NCBI RefSeq assembly: GCF_014137945.1
Contig: NZ_JACGWX010000006.1
Span: forward strand, 62,001 to 126,000
Reading direction: 5' to 3'
Length of the DNA: 64,000 nt
Origin: Microcella alkalica
Lineage (GTDB): Bacteria > Actinomycetota > Actinomycetes > Actinomycetales > Microbacteriaceae
Position numbers and translations under genes: made by a program. The notes beneath the pieces were generated by a model. That model did not search any database. It worked only from the letters and a program-made list of their open reading frames with translations, and was not told the DNA's origin. This document shows positions 25,476-33,392 of the stretch, piece after piece. Each line of letters opens with the position of its first letter. The first letter of the stretch is position 1.

Positions 25476-26363
25476 CTACTTCTTGCCGAGCGCCGCGAAC
25501 TTCGCGATCGACAGCGGCACGAACACGATCAGAAGCGCCGAGATGCCGATGAGCACGGTGAGGATGGGGTTCTGCGCCGTCCACGCGTCGCCGACGGGCG
25601 TGCCCGCGGGCACGTTGCCGAACAGCTCGCGCGCCGACTGCACGAGCGCCGAGACCGGGTTCCACTCCGAGAAGATGCGCAGCGGAGTGGGCAGGTTCTC
25701 GGTCGGCACGAAGGCGTTCGAGATGAACGTGAGCGGGAAGAGCACGAGGAACGACACGTTGTTGATGATCTCGGGGCTGCGCACGCTCATGCCGAGGAAC
25801 GCCATGAGCCACGAGAACGCGTAGGCGAACAGCAGCAGCAGGACGACTCCGGCGAGGAACCCGCCGACTGACGACTCCACCCGCCACCCGACGAGCCAGC
25901 CTGTGCCCATCATGACGAGCATCGAGAGCCCGTTGATGACGAGGTCGCCGTTCGTCCGCCCCACGAGCACGGCCGCGCCGTTCATCGGCAGCGTGCGGAA
26001 GCGGTCGATGATGCCGTCCTTGAGGTCCTGCGCCATCGCGGAGCCCGAGTAGGTCGATCCGAACACGACGGTCTGGGCGAAGATGCCCGCCATGAGGAAC
26101 GAGGTGTACCCGCCGGGCACGTCGATCGCCGCGCCGAAGACGTAGGTGAAGAGCAGCACGAACATTATCGGCTGCAGGAGCGTGAACACGAGGATGTCGG
26201 GCACCCGGATGATCTTCATGAGGTTGCGGCGCGTGGCGATCCACCCGTCGCTGAGGAACCTCCCGATCGCGGTTCCCGGATCCGGCTCGAGGGTCGCGGA
26301 TGCTCCGCGCGCGTCGAGGCCGCCGCCGGCGCCTCGCGTTCCGCTCGAGCCGACGGTGCTCAT
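25476..26363 (-). CDS. ABC-2 type permease, DrrB-like
   Basis: A 295-residue membrane protein with about six helices and the ABC-2 signature region (PLTFISNAFVPTENLP, about residues 210-225) seen in daunorubicin-resistance DrrB permeases. A Gly/Ala-rich N-terminus of 35 residues precedes the first helix. It pairs with the ATPase encoded immediately upstream, whose stop overlaps this ATG (4 nt). Role: export of a lipid, drug or other hydrophobic compound; the substrate is not predictable. Confidence 0.88.
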   Translation of the reverse strand: MSTVGSSGTRGAGGGLDARGASATLEPDPGTAIGRFLSDGWIATRRNLMKIIRVPDILVFTLLQPIMFVLLFTYVFGAAIDVPGGYTSFLMAGIFAQTVVFGSTYSGSAMAQDLKDGIIDRFRTLPMNGAAVLVGRTNGDLVINGLSMLVMMGTGWLVGWRVESSVGGFLAGVVLLLLFAYAFSWLMAFLGMSVRSPEIINNVSFLVLFPLTFISNAFVPTENLPTPLRIFSEWNPVSALVQSARELFGNVPAGTPVGDAWTAQNPILTVLIGISALLIVFVPLSIAKFAALGKK

Positions 26364-27343
26364 GCCGCGCCCTTCTCGTCCGTGCCGGCGTCTGCCGCCG
26401 CGTGCCCGGTGAGCTGCAGGAACACGTCGTCGAGCGTCGGCCGACGCATGCCCGCGTCGTGCAGCTGGAGGCCGGCGGCGGTGACCTCGCCCACGATGCG
26501 ACCGAGGGCGGTCGGGCCGTCGTCGACGGGCACGACCCAGGTCTTGCCCTCGTTCGAGGGAACGGCCTCGCCCGAGCCGTAGCGCTGCAGGATGCCGCGC
26601 ACGACCTCCGTCTCGTCGGCGTCGACGAGAGTGAGGGCGACGCGCTGCCCGCCGACGGACGCCTTGAGCTCGTCGGCCGTGCCCTCGGCGATCACGCGGC
26701 CGCCGTCGATGACCGAGATCGAGTCGGCGAGACGATCGGCCTCCTCCAGATACTGCGTCGTGAGGAGCACCGTCGTGCCGCCGCTCACGAGGCTCTCGAT
26801 GACATCCCACAGCGCCAGGCGGCTGCGCGGGTCGAGGCCCGTGGTCGGCTCGTCGAGGAAGAGCACGGGCGGGTTGATGACGAGCGCGCCCGCGAGATCG
26901 ATGCGTCGGCGCATGCCGCCCGAGAAGCCCTTGACGACCCGGTTCTGCGCCTCGACGAGGTCGAAGAGCTCGATGAGCTCGCGGGCCCGCGCCTTCGCCC
27001 GCTTCGCGCCCAGGTGGTAGAGCCGCCCGACCATCTCGAGGTTCTCGAAGCCCGTGAGGTTCTCGTCGACCGCGGCGTACTGGCCGCTGGCCCCGATCAT
27101 GCGCCGGACCCGCTCGGGCTCGGCGAGCACGTCGACGCCGTCGATCACGGCCGCGCCCGAGTCGGGGCTGATGAGGGTCGTGAGCACCTTGACGGTCGTC
27201 GTCTTGCCGGCGCCGTTGGGGCCGAGCAGGGCGGTGACGGTGCCCTGCGGCACCTGCAGCGACAGCCCGTCGAGCGCCCGCACGACGGGAGCGCCCTTCG
27301 GGGTGTAGGTCTTGACGAGCTCGCTCGCCTCGATGAACGGCAT
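26360..27343 (-). CDS. ABC transporter ATP-binding protein, DrrA family
   Basis: A 327-residue ATPase with Walker A GPNGAGKTT (about residues 41-49), signature FSGGMRRRIDLAGAL, Walker B PVLFLDEPTTGLD and switch His replaced by Gln in LTTQYLEEA, a substitution standard for the DrrA family. A C-terminal domain of about 90 residues follows. TAGCAT (27350-27355, minus strand) ends 6 nt before the ATG with no ribosome-binding site, so the operon mRNA is probably leaderless. Confidence 0.92.
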   Translation of the reverse strand: MPFIEASELVKTYTPKGAPVVRALDGLSLQVPQGTVTALLGPNGAGKTTTVKVLTTLISPDSGAAVIDGVDVLAEPERVRRMIGASGQYAAVDENLTGFENLEMVGRLYHLGAKRAKARARELIELFDLVEAQNRVVKGFSGGMRRRIDLAGALVINPPVLFLDEPTTGLDPRSRLALWDVIESLVSGGTTVLLTTQYLEEADRLADSISVIDGGRVIAEGTADELKASVGGQRVALTLVDADETEVVRGILQRYGSGEAVPSNEGKTWVVPVDDGPTALGRIVGEVTAAGLQLHDAGMRRPTLDDVFLQLTGHAAADAGTDEKGAA

Positions 27344-27439
27344 GCGCGGATGCTACTCCTGGCCGGCGACATCCTGAGGTCTCGTCGTTCTCCCCAGCGC
27401 ACCCGGCTCGCCGTCGGAGGTCGGGCGTAGCCTGGCGGG

Positions 27440-28630
27440 GTGAGCGAGCAGACCGTGCTGACCCCCGAGCTCCTGCAGGGCATCCGCGATCGCGCCGCCG
27501 GGTACGACGCCCGCAACTCCTTCTTCTTCGACGACCTCGCCGCGCTGCGCGAGGCCGGGTACCTCCGCCACCGCAGCCTCACCGTGGCGGCGCGCGACCA
27601 GCGGCTGCTCGCGGCGCACGCTCCGGCGACGGCGCTCGGCATGACCATGCACCTCGTCTGGATGGGCGTCGCCCGTGACCTCGCCTCCGCCGGCGACGAC
27701 AGCTTCGCGTGGGTCACGCGCGACTGCGAGGCCGGCGAGCTCTTCGCCTTCGCGATCAGCGAGGCCGGCAACGACCGCGTCATGACCGACTCGGTGACGC
27801 GCGTCGATCGCGTCGACGCCGGCCCCGGCGGTGACGGCGACGGCGACGGATGGTCGTTCACCGGCACGAAGATCATCACGAGCCTGAGCCCCGCGTGGAC
27901 GCGCCTCGGCGTGCTCGGCCGCCACGACCCCGCCGACGGCGCGGCCCCGCAGATCGTCCACGGCTTCCTCCTGCGCGAATCCCCGGTCTCGACCTCCGAC
28001 CGCCTCGAGCTCCACCCCGCGCCCGGCATCGCGCTCGCCCCCGACTGGGACTCGCTCGGCATGCGCGCCACCCAGAGCTGGACGACCCGCCTCGACGCGG
28101 CGTTCATCCCCGACGAGCGCGTCTCGCGCATCCTGCCCGTCGGACCGACCCTCGACCCGTTCCTCCTCGCGATCTCCGCCAACTTCCTCACCCTCATGGC
28201 CGCCGTCTACACCGGACTCGCCGACCGCGCCCTCGAACTCGCCGTCGAGTCGGCCCACCGGCGCACGAGCCTCAAGAACGGCGGGGCTCCCCAGTCGGCC
28301 GACCCCGACATCCGATGGCGGGTGGCGGATGCCGCGATCGCCCTCGACGCGCTGACCCCGCAGATCGAGGCCGTCTGCCGCGATCGCGACGCGAGTGTCG
28401 ACAGGGGTGCGCGGTGGTTCCGCGACCTGGCGGGGCTCAAGCAGCGCGCCGTCGTCACCGCGCGCGAGGTCGTCGACGAGTGCATGCACATCGCCGGGGG
28501 AGGGGCGTATCGCGCGAGCGACGAGCTCAGCCGCCTGCAGCGCGACGTCCTCGCCGGCATCTACCACCCGAGCGACCCGGAGAGCGTGCACGCGACAGTC
28601 GCCGCCGACCTGCTGGGGCCGCTGCCGTGA
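27440..28630 (+). CDS. Acyl-CoA dehydrogenase family protein
   Basis: A 396-residue flavoprotein of the acyl-CoA dehydrogenase fold: an N-terminal helical part, a central beta-domain (WSFTGTKIITSLSPAW, about residues 138-153) and a C-terminal four-helix bundle ending in HIAGGGAYRASDELSRLQRD. The catalytic Glu of standard beta-oxidation enzymes cannot be placed with confidence, so it may be a monooxygenase-like member (DszC type). TAGCCT lies 6 nt before the GTG (leaderless). Its stop overlaps the start of the ruined Nudix gene. Confidence 0.82.
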   Translation: MSEQTVLTPELLQGIRDRAAGYDARNSFFFDDLAALREAGYLRHRSLTVAARDQRLLAAHAPATALGMTMHLVWMGVARDLASAGDDSFAWVTRDCEAGELFAFAISEAGNDRVMTDSVTRVDRVDAGPGGDGDGDGWSFTGTKIITSLSPAWTRLGVLGRHDPADGAAPQIVHGFLLRESPVSTSDRLELHPAPGIALAPDWDSLGMRATQSWTTRLDAAFIPDERVSRILPVGPTLDPFLLAISANFLTLMAAVYTGLADRALELAVESAHRRTSLKNGGAPQSADPDIRWRVADAAIALDALTPQIEAVCRDRDASVDRGARWFRDLAGLKQRAVVTAREVVDECMHIAGGGAYRASDELSRLQRDVLAGIYHPSDPESVHATVAADLLGPLP

Positions 28631-28894
28631 GCGCCGGCCTCGTCACCCCCGACGCCGAGCCCACCGACCTCCCGCCCCCCGCCCTCGCCGGCGTCGACCT
28701 GCGCGTCAGCTGCTACGGCATCGTCCACGGCGAGCATCTCGAGCAGACAGCAGGAGGGCACGACCGACGACGTGCGCTGGTTCGCCCTCGACGAGGTCGC
28801 ACAGCTCGAGCGCGTCGAGCTCGTCGCCGACGGTCTCCGCTACGCGGGCCTCGCACTGCCCACCGACGCCGGCCTCCCGCCGGCCTGGTCGTAG
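28627..28894 (+). pseudogene. Nudix hydrolase pseudogene with internal deletion
   Basis: The 5' part, starting with GTG that overlaps the acyl-CoA dehydrogenase stop, encodes a Nudix N-terminus (about residues 25-40: DLRVSCYGIVHGEHLEQ). The reading frame then shifts, and the 3' part (from about 28755) encodes a typical Nudix C-terminus beginning EGTTDDVRWFALDEVAQLE in another frame, ending in a stop at 28892-28894. The roughly 80-residue middle, including the catalytic Nudix box GX5EX7REUXEEXGU, is absent. The gene therefore cannot make an active enzyme. The break lies beside the MerR-controlled island. Confidence 0.75.
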
Positions 28895-28923
28895 CGGCGA
28901 GTACGGGATCGCACTCGACGTGA

Positions 28924-29328
28924 TCAGTGCGACGTCATCGCGATGACGTCGCAGACGCCACCGGTCGCGCAGGTGGCCGGATCGACGGCGTGACTCGCGT
29001 CGATCAGGCGGATCAGCTCGGATTCGAGCAGCGCGAGCTCGCGTTGCCGCCGCTGTATCTCGTCACGCTTCGACGCCAGCAGAAGGGTCACGTGCTTGCA
29101 CGGCGCCTCGCCGGCCTCTCGGATGCTGATGATGCTGCCGATCTCGGCAAGAGTGAGCCCCGCGCTCTGGGCGGTTCGAATGAAGGTCAACCGCGCGATG
29201 GCCGAGTCGTCGTATCGGCGGTAGCCGTTGTCCTCCCGGGCGCTGGGCGTGAGCAGACCGCGACGCTCGTAGAAACGGATGGCCTGCGCTGACACGCCGC
29301 TCGCTGCAGACAGGTCGCTGATCCTCAT
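28924..29328 (-). CDS. MerR-family heavy-metal-responsive regulator
   Basis: A 134-residue MerR regulator: a winged helix (residues 1-70, ending in the IRFYERRGLL and GYRRYDDSAI hallmarks), a dimerisation helix, and a metal-binding loop. Cys77 (APCKHV), Cys120 and Cys126 (CATGGVC) match the positions of the three mercury-binding cysteines of MerR (82, 117, 126), which suggests a thiophilic metal effector such as Hg(II). It has a GGGGGGAGGAG ribosome-binding site. It is divergent from the flavoprotein, and a textbook MerR promoter lies between. Confidence 0.85.
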   Translation of the reverse strand: MRISDLSAASGVSAQAIRFYERRGLLTPSAREDNGYRRYDDSAIARLTFIRTAQSAGLTLAEIGSIISIREAGEAPCKHVTLLLASKRDEIQRRQRELALLESELIRLIDASHAVDPATCATGGVCDVIAMTSH

Positions 29329-29345
29329 GTCGTCTCCTCCCCCCC

Positions 29346-29377
29346 TTGACCTTATAGCGCAGGAGAAGGTCTACGGT
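29346..29377 (+). promoter_or_regulatory. MerR-type promoter with long spacer and operator dyad
   Basis: TTGACC (-35, 29346-29351) and TACGGT (-10, 29372-29377) are 20 bp apart, longer than the 17-bp optimum, as MerR activators require. The spacer contains the dyad GACCTT-N12-AAGGTC (29348-29353 with 29366-29371). The arrangement predicts metal-induced DNA untwisting by the divergent regulator, driving the flavoprotein gene. Confidence 0.85.
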
Positions 29378-29383
29378 GCGAGC

Positions 29384-29458
29384 ATGGAGATCACGCTGCG
29401 ACTCGTCGGGGAGCATCCGACCGTCTCGAGTGCGCCCGCATCGAGGTTCACGCGATGA
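29384..29458 (+). CDS. 24-residue leader ORF before the flavoprotein
   Basis: The first ATG after the MerR promoter, only 7 nt past the -10, opens a 24-codon frame (MEITLRLVGEHPTVSS...) whose stop overlaps the flavoprotein ATG (ATGA at 29455-29458). It may be a leaderless leader peptide coupling translation to the next gene, or the remnant of a deleted operon gene. I do not recognise the peptide. Confidence 0.4.
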   Translation: MEITLRLVGEHPTVSSAPASRFTR

Positions 29459-30807
29459 ACGCCCCGTACGATCTGATGGTCATCGGCGCCGGGATGGCGG
29501 GCATCGCCGCGGCCAACCGGTGCGCGGCACATGGCTGGCGCGTCGGGATCGTCGACCCCCTTCCCTACGGCGGCACGTGCGCGCTGAGGGGGTGCGACCC
29601 GAAGAAGATCCTTCGTCGCGGAGCCGAGATCATCGATGACGCCCGCCTCCTGCAGGGCAGGGGCGTGGACGCAACCGGGCTGGCACTCGACTGGTCAGGT
29701 CTGATGAGGCACAAGAGAGGCTTCACCAACGACGTTCCCCACGATGTAGAGGCCAGGCTGAGGAAGAACGGGGTCCGCACATTCCACGGCAGCGCTCGAT
29801 TCGTCAATGCTGACGCGCTGCAGATCGACGGCGAAAGTTTTGCAGCGAACCGCTTCCTCATCGCGACGGGAGCCCGCCCGCGATCGCTCGAGTTTCCGGG
29901 ACGCGAGCACATGATCGACAGCACTGAGTTCCTCAGCCTGCCCGACCTGCCTCCTCGGATCGTCTTCGTCGGCGGCGGGCTCGTCTCGTTCGAGTTCGCG
30001 CACATTGCGGCTCGCGCTGGTGCCGACTGCGTGATCGTCGATCACGGGGAACGGCCGCTGCGCGCGTTCGACCCCGATCTCGTCGACCTCCTCGTTCGTC
30101 GCAGCGAGCAGGTCGGCATTCACGTGCATAACCGGAGCTCGATCGGTGCTGTCAACCGCTCGGCGACAGGTCTTCAGGTCGACATCCATTGGGGTGACGT
30201 GGTGACCAGTATCGAGACGGACCTGCTCGTTCATGGCGCGGGCCGCGTTCCCGATCTCGACACTCTCGATCTTGAAGCCGCGGACGTCGCATCGGGACCG
30301 CGGGGCGTCGATGTCTTCGGGCACCTGCAGAGTCGGAGCAATCCGCGGGTGTTCGCTGCCGGAGACTCGGCAGACACGCTGGGCGAACGGCTCACCCCGG
30401 TCGCGGTGTTCGAGGGCAAGGTTGCGGCATCCAACATGATCAAGGGTTCCAGAACGGTGCCTGACTACAGCGGCGTGCCGAGCACAGTCTTCACGATCCC
30501 CGAGCTCAACAGAGTAGGCATGCTCGAGGAGGATGCGGTTCGAGACGGCCGCGATGTCGACGTGCGATTTCACGACACGAGCGGCTGGTACAGCAACTAT
30601 CGAGTCGGCGAGACGACGGCCGCCACCAAGGTGATCATCGACCCCGCGACCGATCAGATCCTCGGCGCTCACCTCCTCGGCCCCGGCTACTCGGAAGTGA
30701 TCAACACCTTCGCACTCGCGATCAAGCTGGGTCTCACGACACGGCAGCTGAAGTCCGCGACGGCAACATACCCGTCGGTCGGCTCTGATGTCGGGTCAAT
30801 GCTGTGA
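29455..30807 (+). CDS. Flavoprotein disulfide reductase, mercuric/dihydrolipoamide reductase-like
   Basis: A 450-residue protein with FAD Rossmann motif VIGAGMAGIAAA (about residues 9-20), redox-active GGTCALRGCDPKK (Cys42 and Cys47), NAD(P) motif VGGGLVSFEFA and FAD-closing AAGDSAD. The C-terminal catalytic HPT.SE motif is replaced by YPSVGSD, and the C-terminal Cys pair of true MerA is missing. It is therefore not a canonical mercuric reductase or glutathione reductase. The MerR promoter and metal-type regulator suggest metal or thiol-stress detoxification. Its base composition is visibly less GC-rich than its neighbours, suggesting transfer. Confidence 0.83.
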   Translation: MNAPYDLMVIGAGMAGIAAANRCAAHGWRVGIVDPLPYGGTCALRGCDPKKILRRGAEIIDDARLLQGRGVDATGLALDWSGLMRHKRGFTNDVPHDVEARLRKNGVRTFHGSARFVNADALQIDGESFAANRFLIATGARPRSLEFPGREHMIDSTEFLSLPDLPPRIVFVGGGLVSFEFAHIAARAGADCVIVDHGERPLRAFDPDLVDLLVRRSEQVGIHVHNRSSIGAVNRSATGLQVDIHWGDVVTSIETDLLVHGAGRVPDLDTLDLEAADVASGPRGVDVFGHLQSRSNPRVFAAGDSADTLGERLTPVAVFEGKVAASNMIKGSRTVPDYSGVPSTVFTIPELNRVGMLEEDAVRDGRDVDVRFHDTSGWYSNYRVGETTAATKVIIDPATDQILGAHLLGPGYSEVINTFALAIKLGLTTRQLKSATATYPSVGSDVGSML

Positions 30808-30900
30808 CCGCTCGCCTCCGCCGCGAGGACCCGGCGCTCGCATAGATCGAGAACCAGTTGTGCAGCACCGGGACGACCATCACCGTGAAGAGAGGACGCC

Positions 30901-31227
30901 ATGCCTGAGCAGATCACCATCGAGGTCGTGCACATCGACGAGTGCCCGAACTGGGCGGAGACCGCGGAGGACCTTCGCGGCTTGCTCGCCGAGCTCGGCC
31001 GCGACGACCTCGACGTCGACGTCCGCCGCGTGACGACGGGGAATGAGGCGCTCGCCGCGGGCTTCGCCGGCTCGCCGACGATCCTCATCGACGGCGATGA
31101 CCCCTTCCCGCACGGGGAGCCGACCGGCGAGCTCGCCTGCCGGGTCTACGTCACCGAGGCCGGGCTGCGTGGCCGGCCGAGCCGTGAGCAGCTGCGGGCG
31201 CTGCTCGCCGAGCACCTCGGCGCCTGA
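30901..31227 (+). CDS. Thioredoxin-like small protein with single active-site Cys
   Basis: A 108-residue thioredoxin-fold protein of the kind often found near actinobacterial metal-resistance genes. The N-terminal IEVVHIDECPNW holds one nucleophilic Cys15 (CPxW, no second Cys of a CXXC), and GFAGSPTILIDGDDPFP provides the cis-Pro loop. A second Cys is in ELACRVYV. A GAGAGGACG stretch precedes the ATG. It sits 93 bp after the flavoprotein and may be its redox or metal-binding partner; its GC content is back to the local norm. Confidence 0.65.
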   Translation: MPEQITIEVVHIDECPNWAETAEDLRGLLAELGRDDLDVDVRRVTTGNEALAAGFAGSPTILIDGDDPFPHGEPTGELACRVYVTEAGLRGRPSREQLRALLAEHLGA

Positions 31228-31408
31228 GCGACGCCGGCACCGGCACCCCGACACCGCCCGCGCCCGACCCGCCGACACCCCGCCCAGACCTCCCTGCGCG
31301 CCGCCGCACGGGTCTACCCTGGCCGTGCAACGACCGCGCGCCGCGGAGCGAGCAGCTCGTGCGAGGCGCGCGAGGCTCCCGCGCGGTCGTGGAGGAGGTC
31401 CCTGGACC

Positions 31409-32284
31409 GTGCGCACAGCATCCCTGACCGACACCGGATCGGTGTCGATCCCGCCCCGCACCACGCGCGGAACCGATGAGAAGCGGCGAATGCTCCTCCG
31501 CTCCGTGCTCGTCGTGCTCGCGGTCGGCCAGCCCGTGTCGTCGCTCGTGTTCGACCGGCTCTCACCGACGACGCTGCAGTCGGGGGCGGAGTTCTCGCCC
31601 CTCGTCCCGCCCGGCGCGTGGTTCGCCATCTGGGGCGTGATCATCCTGCTCAGCCTCGGCTATGCGCTCGCGCAGGCCCGGCCGTCGACGCTCACCCCCC
31701 TGCCGAGCATCCGCGATCGCGTCGCCGGTCCGCTGAGCGTGGTGTTCGCGTGCTTCGGCCTGTGGCTCGCGACCGCTTCGCTGGGGCAGGACAACCCCCT
31801 CGGCCTCGTCGTCTTCGTCGTCATCATCAGCGCGCACGTCGTCGCCTGGACCCGCGTCGTGCGCGCCCGCGACGAGCTCGCGACGTGGAACCCGCTCGAG
31901 CGCGGCTTGCTCTACGGCCTCCTCGGCACGTACTCGGGCTGGACCTCGATGGCGTTCTTCGTGCAGATCGGTACCGTCGTGCAGGGGTCGGGCGCGCCGG
32001 TCGACACCGCGTGGGGTCAGACCTGGCAGGTGCTCGTGCTGCTCGCCGCGAGCGGCCTCGCGGTCGCGTTCGTCCTCGGCTCGCGCGCGTCGATCGTCTA
32101 CGCCGCGACCGTCACCTATGCGCTCATCGGCGTCGGCATCAGCGCGGGTGCGGCTGGCCTCGCCCTTCTGGTGGTCGCGTGCGGGGTGGGGGTGAGCTTC
32201 GTCTGGGCGTCGGTCGTCGTCATCAGGGCGACGGATGCCCGCCACCCGACCCCGACGGCGCCCGGCACCGCGCGCCGTCGCTGA
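31409..32284 (+). CDS. TspO/tryptophan-rich sensory-like membrane protein
   Basis: A 291-residue protein with about seven membrane helices. The segment SPLVPPGAWFAIWGVII (about residues 64-80) resembles the start of TspO/MBR-type proteins and of a larger actinobacterial family annotated as tryptophan-rich sensory proteins. Function is unknown. The GTG start is supported by GGAGGAGG 10 nt upstream; a TACCCT -10 candidate at 31315-31320 would give a leader of about 80 nt. A strong terminator-like hairpin follows the gene. Confidence 0.65.
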   Translation: MRTASLTDTGSVSIPPRTTRGTDEKRRMLLRSVLVVLAVGQPVSSLVFDRLSPTTLQSGAEFSPLVPPGAWFAIWGVIILLSLGYALAQARPSTLTPLPSIRDRVAGPLSVVFACFGLWLATASLGQDNPLGLVVFVVIISAHVVAWTRVVRARDELATWNPLERGLLYGLLGTYSGWTSMAFFVQIGTVVQGSGAPVDTAWGQTWQVLVLLAASGLAVAFVLGSRASIVYAATVTYALIGVGISAGAAGLALLVVACGVGVSFVWASVVVIRATDARHPTPTAPGTARRR

Positions 32285-32309
32285 CGATCGGGCGCCCGCT
32301 CGATGACCG

Positions 32310-32348
32310 GGGGCGGGCAGGGCGCGACCTGCCCGCCCTGCCCGCCCC
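32310..32348. terminator. Bidirectional GC-rich hairpin terminator
   Basis: A perfect 14-bp stem (32310-32323 with 32335-32348, arms GGGGCGGGCAGGGC and its complement) closes an 11-nt loop between the converging TspO-like and DsrE-like genes. No T-run is present, as is common in high-GC actinobacteria. Confidence 0.7.
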
Positions 32349-32357
32349 GCCTCGTCA

Positions 32358-32714
32358 TCAGAAAGTGATGATCTGACGGCCCTCGAGCGCGAGCTGACGG
32401 ACCGAGGCCTCGCCCTCGTTGTCCGTGAGCAGCGGCCACCCGGCCGCGGTGATCGGGTCGACGACCCCGTGCGCCTTCGCGCAGAAGGAGCAGGCGCCGC
32501 GCACGTGCGGGCGCAGCGACTCGATGAGCGGCTTGAGCTTGCTGTCGTCGGCGGACACCGCCGCGAGCGAGTCGACTCCCGAGCCGTCGAAGACGATGGT
32601 GACGTCGTCGCCGGCGTTCACGAACTCGGATGCGGTCTTGAGCGCGCGATAGGTGCGCGCGAGGTCGTGCTCGATGTTGTTGAGAACGAGGATGGCGATC
32701 TTGAGCTGGGTCAT
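32358..32714 (-). CDS. DsrE-family protein
   Basis: A 118-residue cytoplasmic protein of the DsrE/DsrF-like fold (LKIAILVLNNIEHDLARTYRAL N-terminal strand-helix; VRGACSFCAKAHG, about residues 70-82, with two cysteines that could carry sulfur). Such proteins relay persulfide sulfur or have unknown small-molecule roles. It is divergent from a TetR gene across a perfect operator-like dyad at 32729-32746, so it is probably the repressor's target. Confidence 0.82.
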   Translation of the reverse strand: MTQLKIAILVLNNIEHDLARTYRALKTASEFVNAGDDVTIVFDGSGVDSLAAVSADDSKLKPLIESLRPHVRGACSFCAKAHGVVDPITAAGWPLLTDNEGEASVRQLALEGRQIITF

Positions 32715-32728
32715 GCGAAGACTCCTTA

Positions 32729-32746
32729 TTAGACAGAACGGTCTAA
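32729..32746. promoter_or_regulatory. Operator dyad between DsrE and TetR genes
   Basis: TTAGAC, six bases, GTCTAA: a perfect 6-bp-arm dyad centred between the two divergent start codons. It is 15 bp from the DsrE ATG. The position and symmetry suit a TetR dimer controlling both genes. Confidence 0.68.
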
Positions 32747-32779
32747 ACAAAAATGACACATCGCGAGTACGCTGTCAAC

Positions 32780-33364
32780 ATGACCGAAACCTTCCCGCCT
32801 GCCGCGGCTGCTGACCGTGGCAGGAGAGCCGGGGCGCGCGAGAGGATCCTTGCGAGCGCGCGCGACCTCTTTCGGGCTCAAGGCATCAACGCGACGGGGA
32901 TCGACGCGATCGTGGCGGGAGCGGGCGCGGCCAAGGGGAGCGTGTACTACAACTTCGACGGGAAGACGGCCATCGTCGCGGCGTACCTGGAGACCGAGCT
33001 CGATCGGTGGCGCGAGGCTGCTGCTGATGCGGACTCGCAGAGCGCGGGAGCCGATGTGAGAGTCGGAGCCTTCTTCGACGCGCTCGCGCGGTCCATCGAG
33101 GACAGGACGTTCGTGGGGTGCCCCTTCACCAACGCCGTCGTGGAGCAGCCGGACTGGGCTCCCGTGCGCGAGATCGCGCGCCGCTATCGGCAGGAGCTGC
33201 ACGAGCACGTGGGTCGACTCCTCGGGCGCGGTGCGAGCGATGACCTCGTGATGCGGATTGTGATCCTCTACGAGGGCGCGATCATGGGCGCCAAGATCTC
33301 TGCGGACGCGGTTCCCGTCCTCTGCGCACGTGAGCTCGCCCTCGACCTCGTCGGTGGGGCGTGA
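32780..33364 (+). CDS. TetR-family transcriptional regulator
   Basis: A 194-residue TetR regulator with the N-terminal helix-turn-helix (ARERILASARDLFRAQGINATGIDAI, then GAAKGSVYYNFDGK) and a C-terminal ligand domain (FVGCPFTNAVVEQPDW with a possible sensing Cys). TACGCT at 32768-32773 lies exactly 6 nt before this ATG and there is no ribosome-binding site, so the leaderless start at 32780 is preferred over the upstream ATG at 32753. It is divergent from the DsrE gene. Confidence 0.85.
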   Translation: MTETFPPAAAADRGRRAGARERILASARDLFRAQGINATGIDAIVAGAGAAKGSVYYNFDGKTAIVAAYLETELDRWREAAADADSQSAGADVRVGAFFDALARSIEDRTFVGCPFTNAVVEQPDWAPVREIARRYRQELHEHVGRLLGRGASDDLVMRIVILYEGAIMGAKISADAVPVLCARELALDLVGGA

Positions 33365-33392
33365 GCGCGCGACGACCGAGCCGCGCGCTGAG

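Noticed and set aside
29455-30807. Annotation as mercuric reductase merA
   Set aside because: The C-terminal Cys pair and the N-terminal NmerA domain are missing, so only a general disulfide-reductase call is safe.
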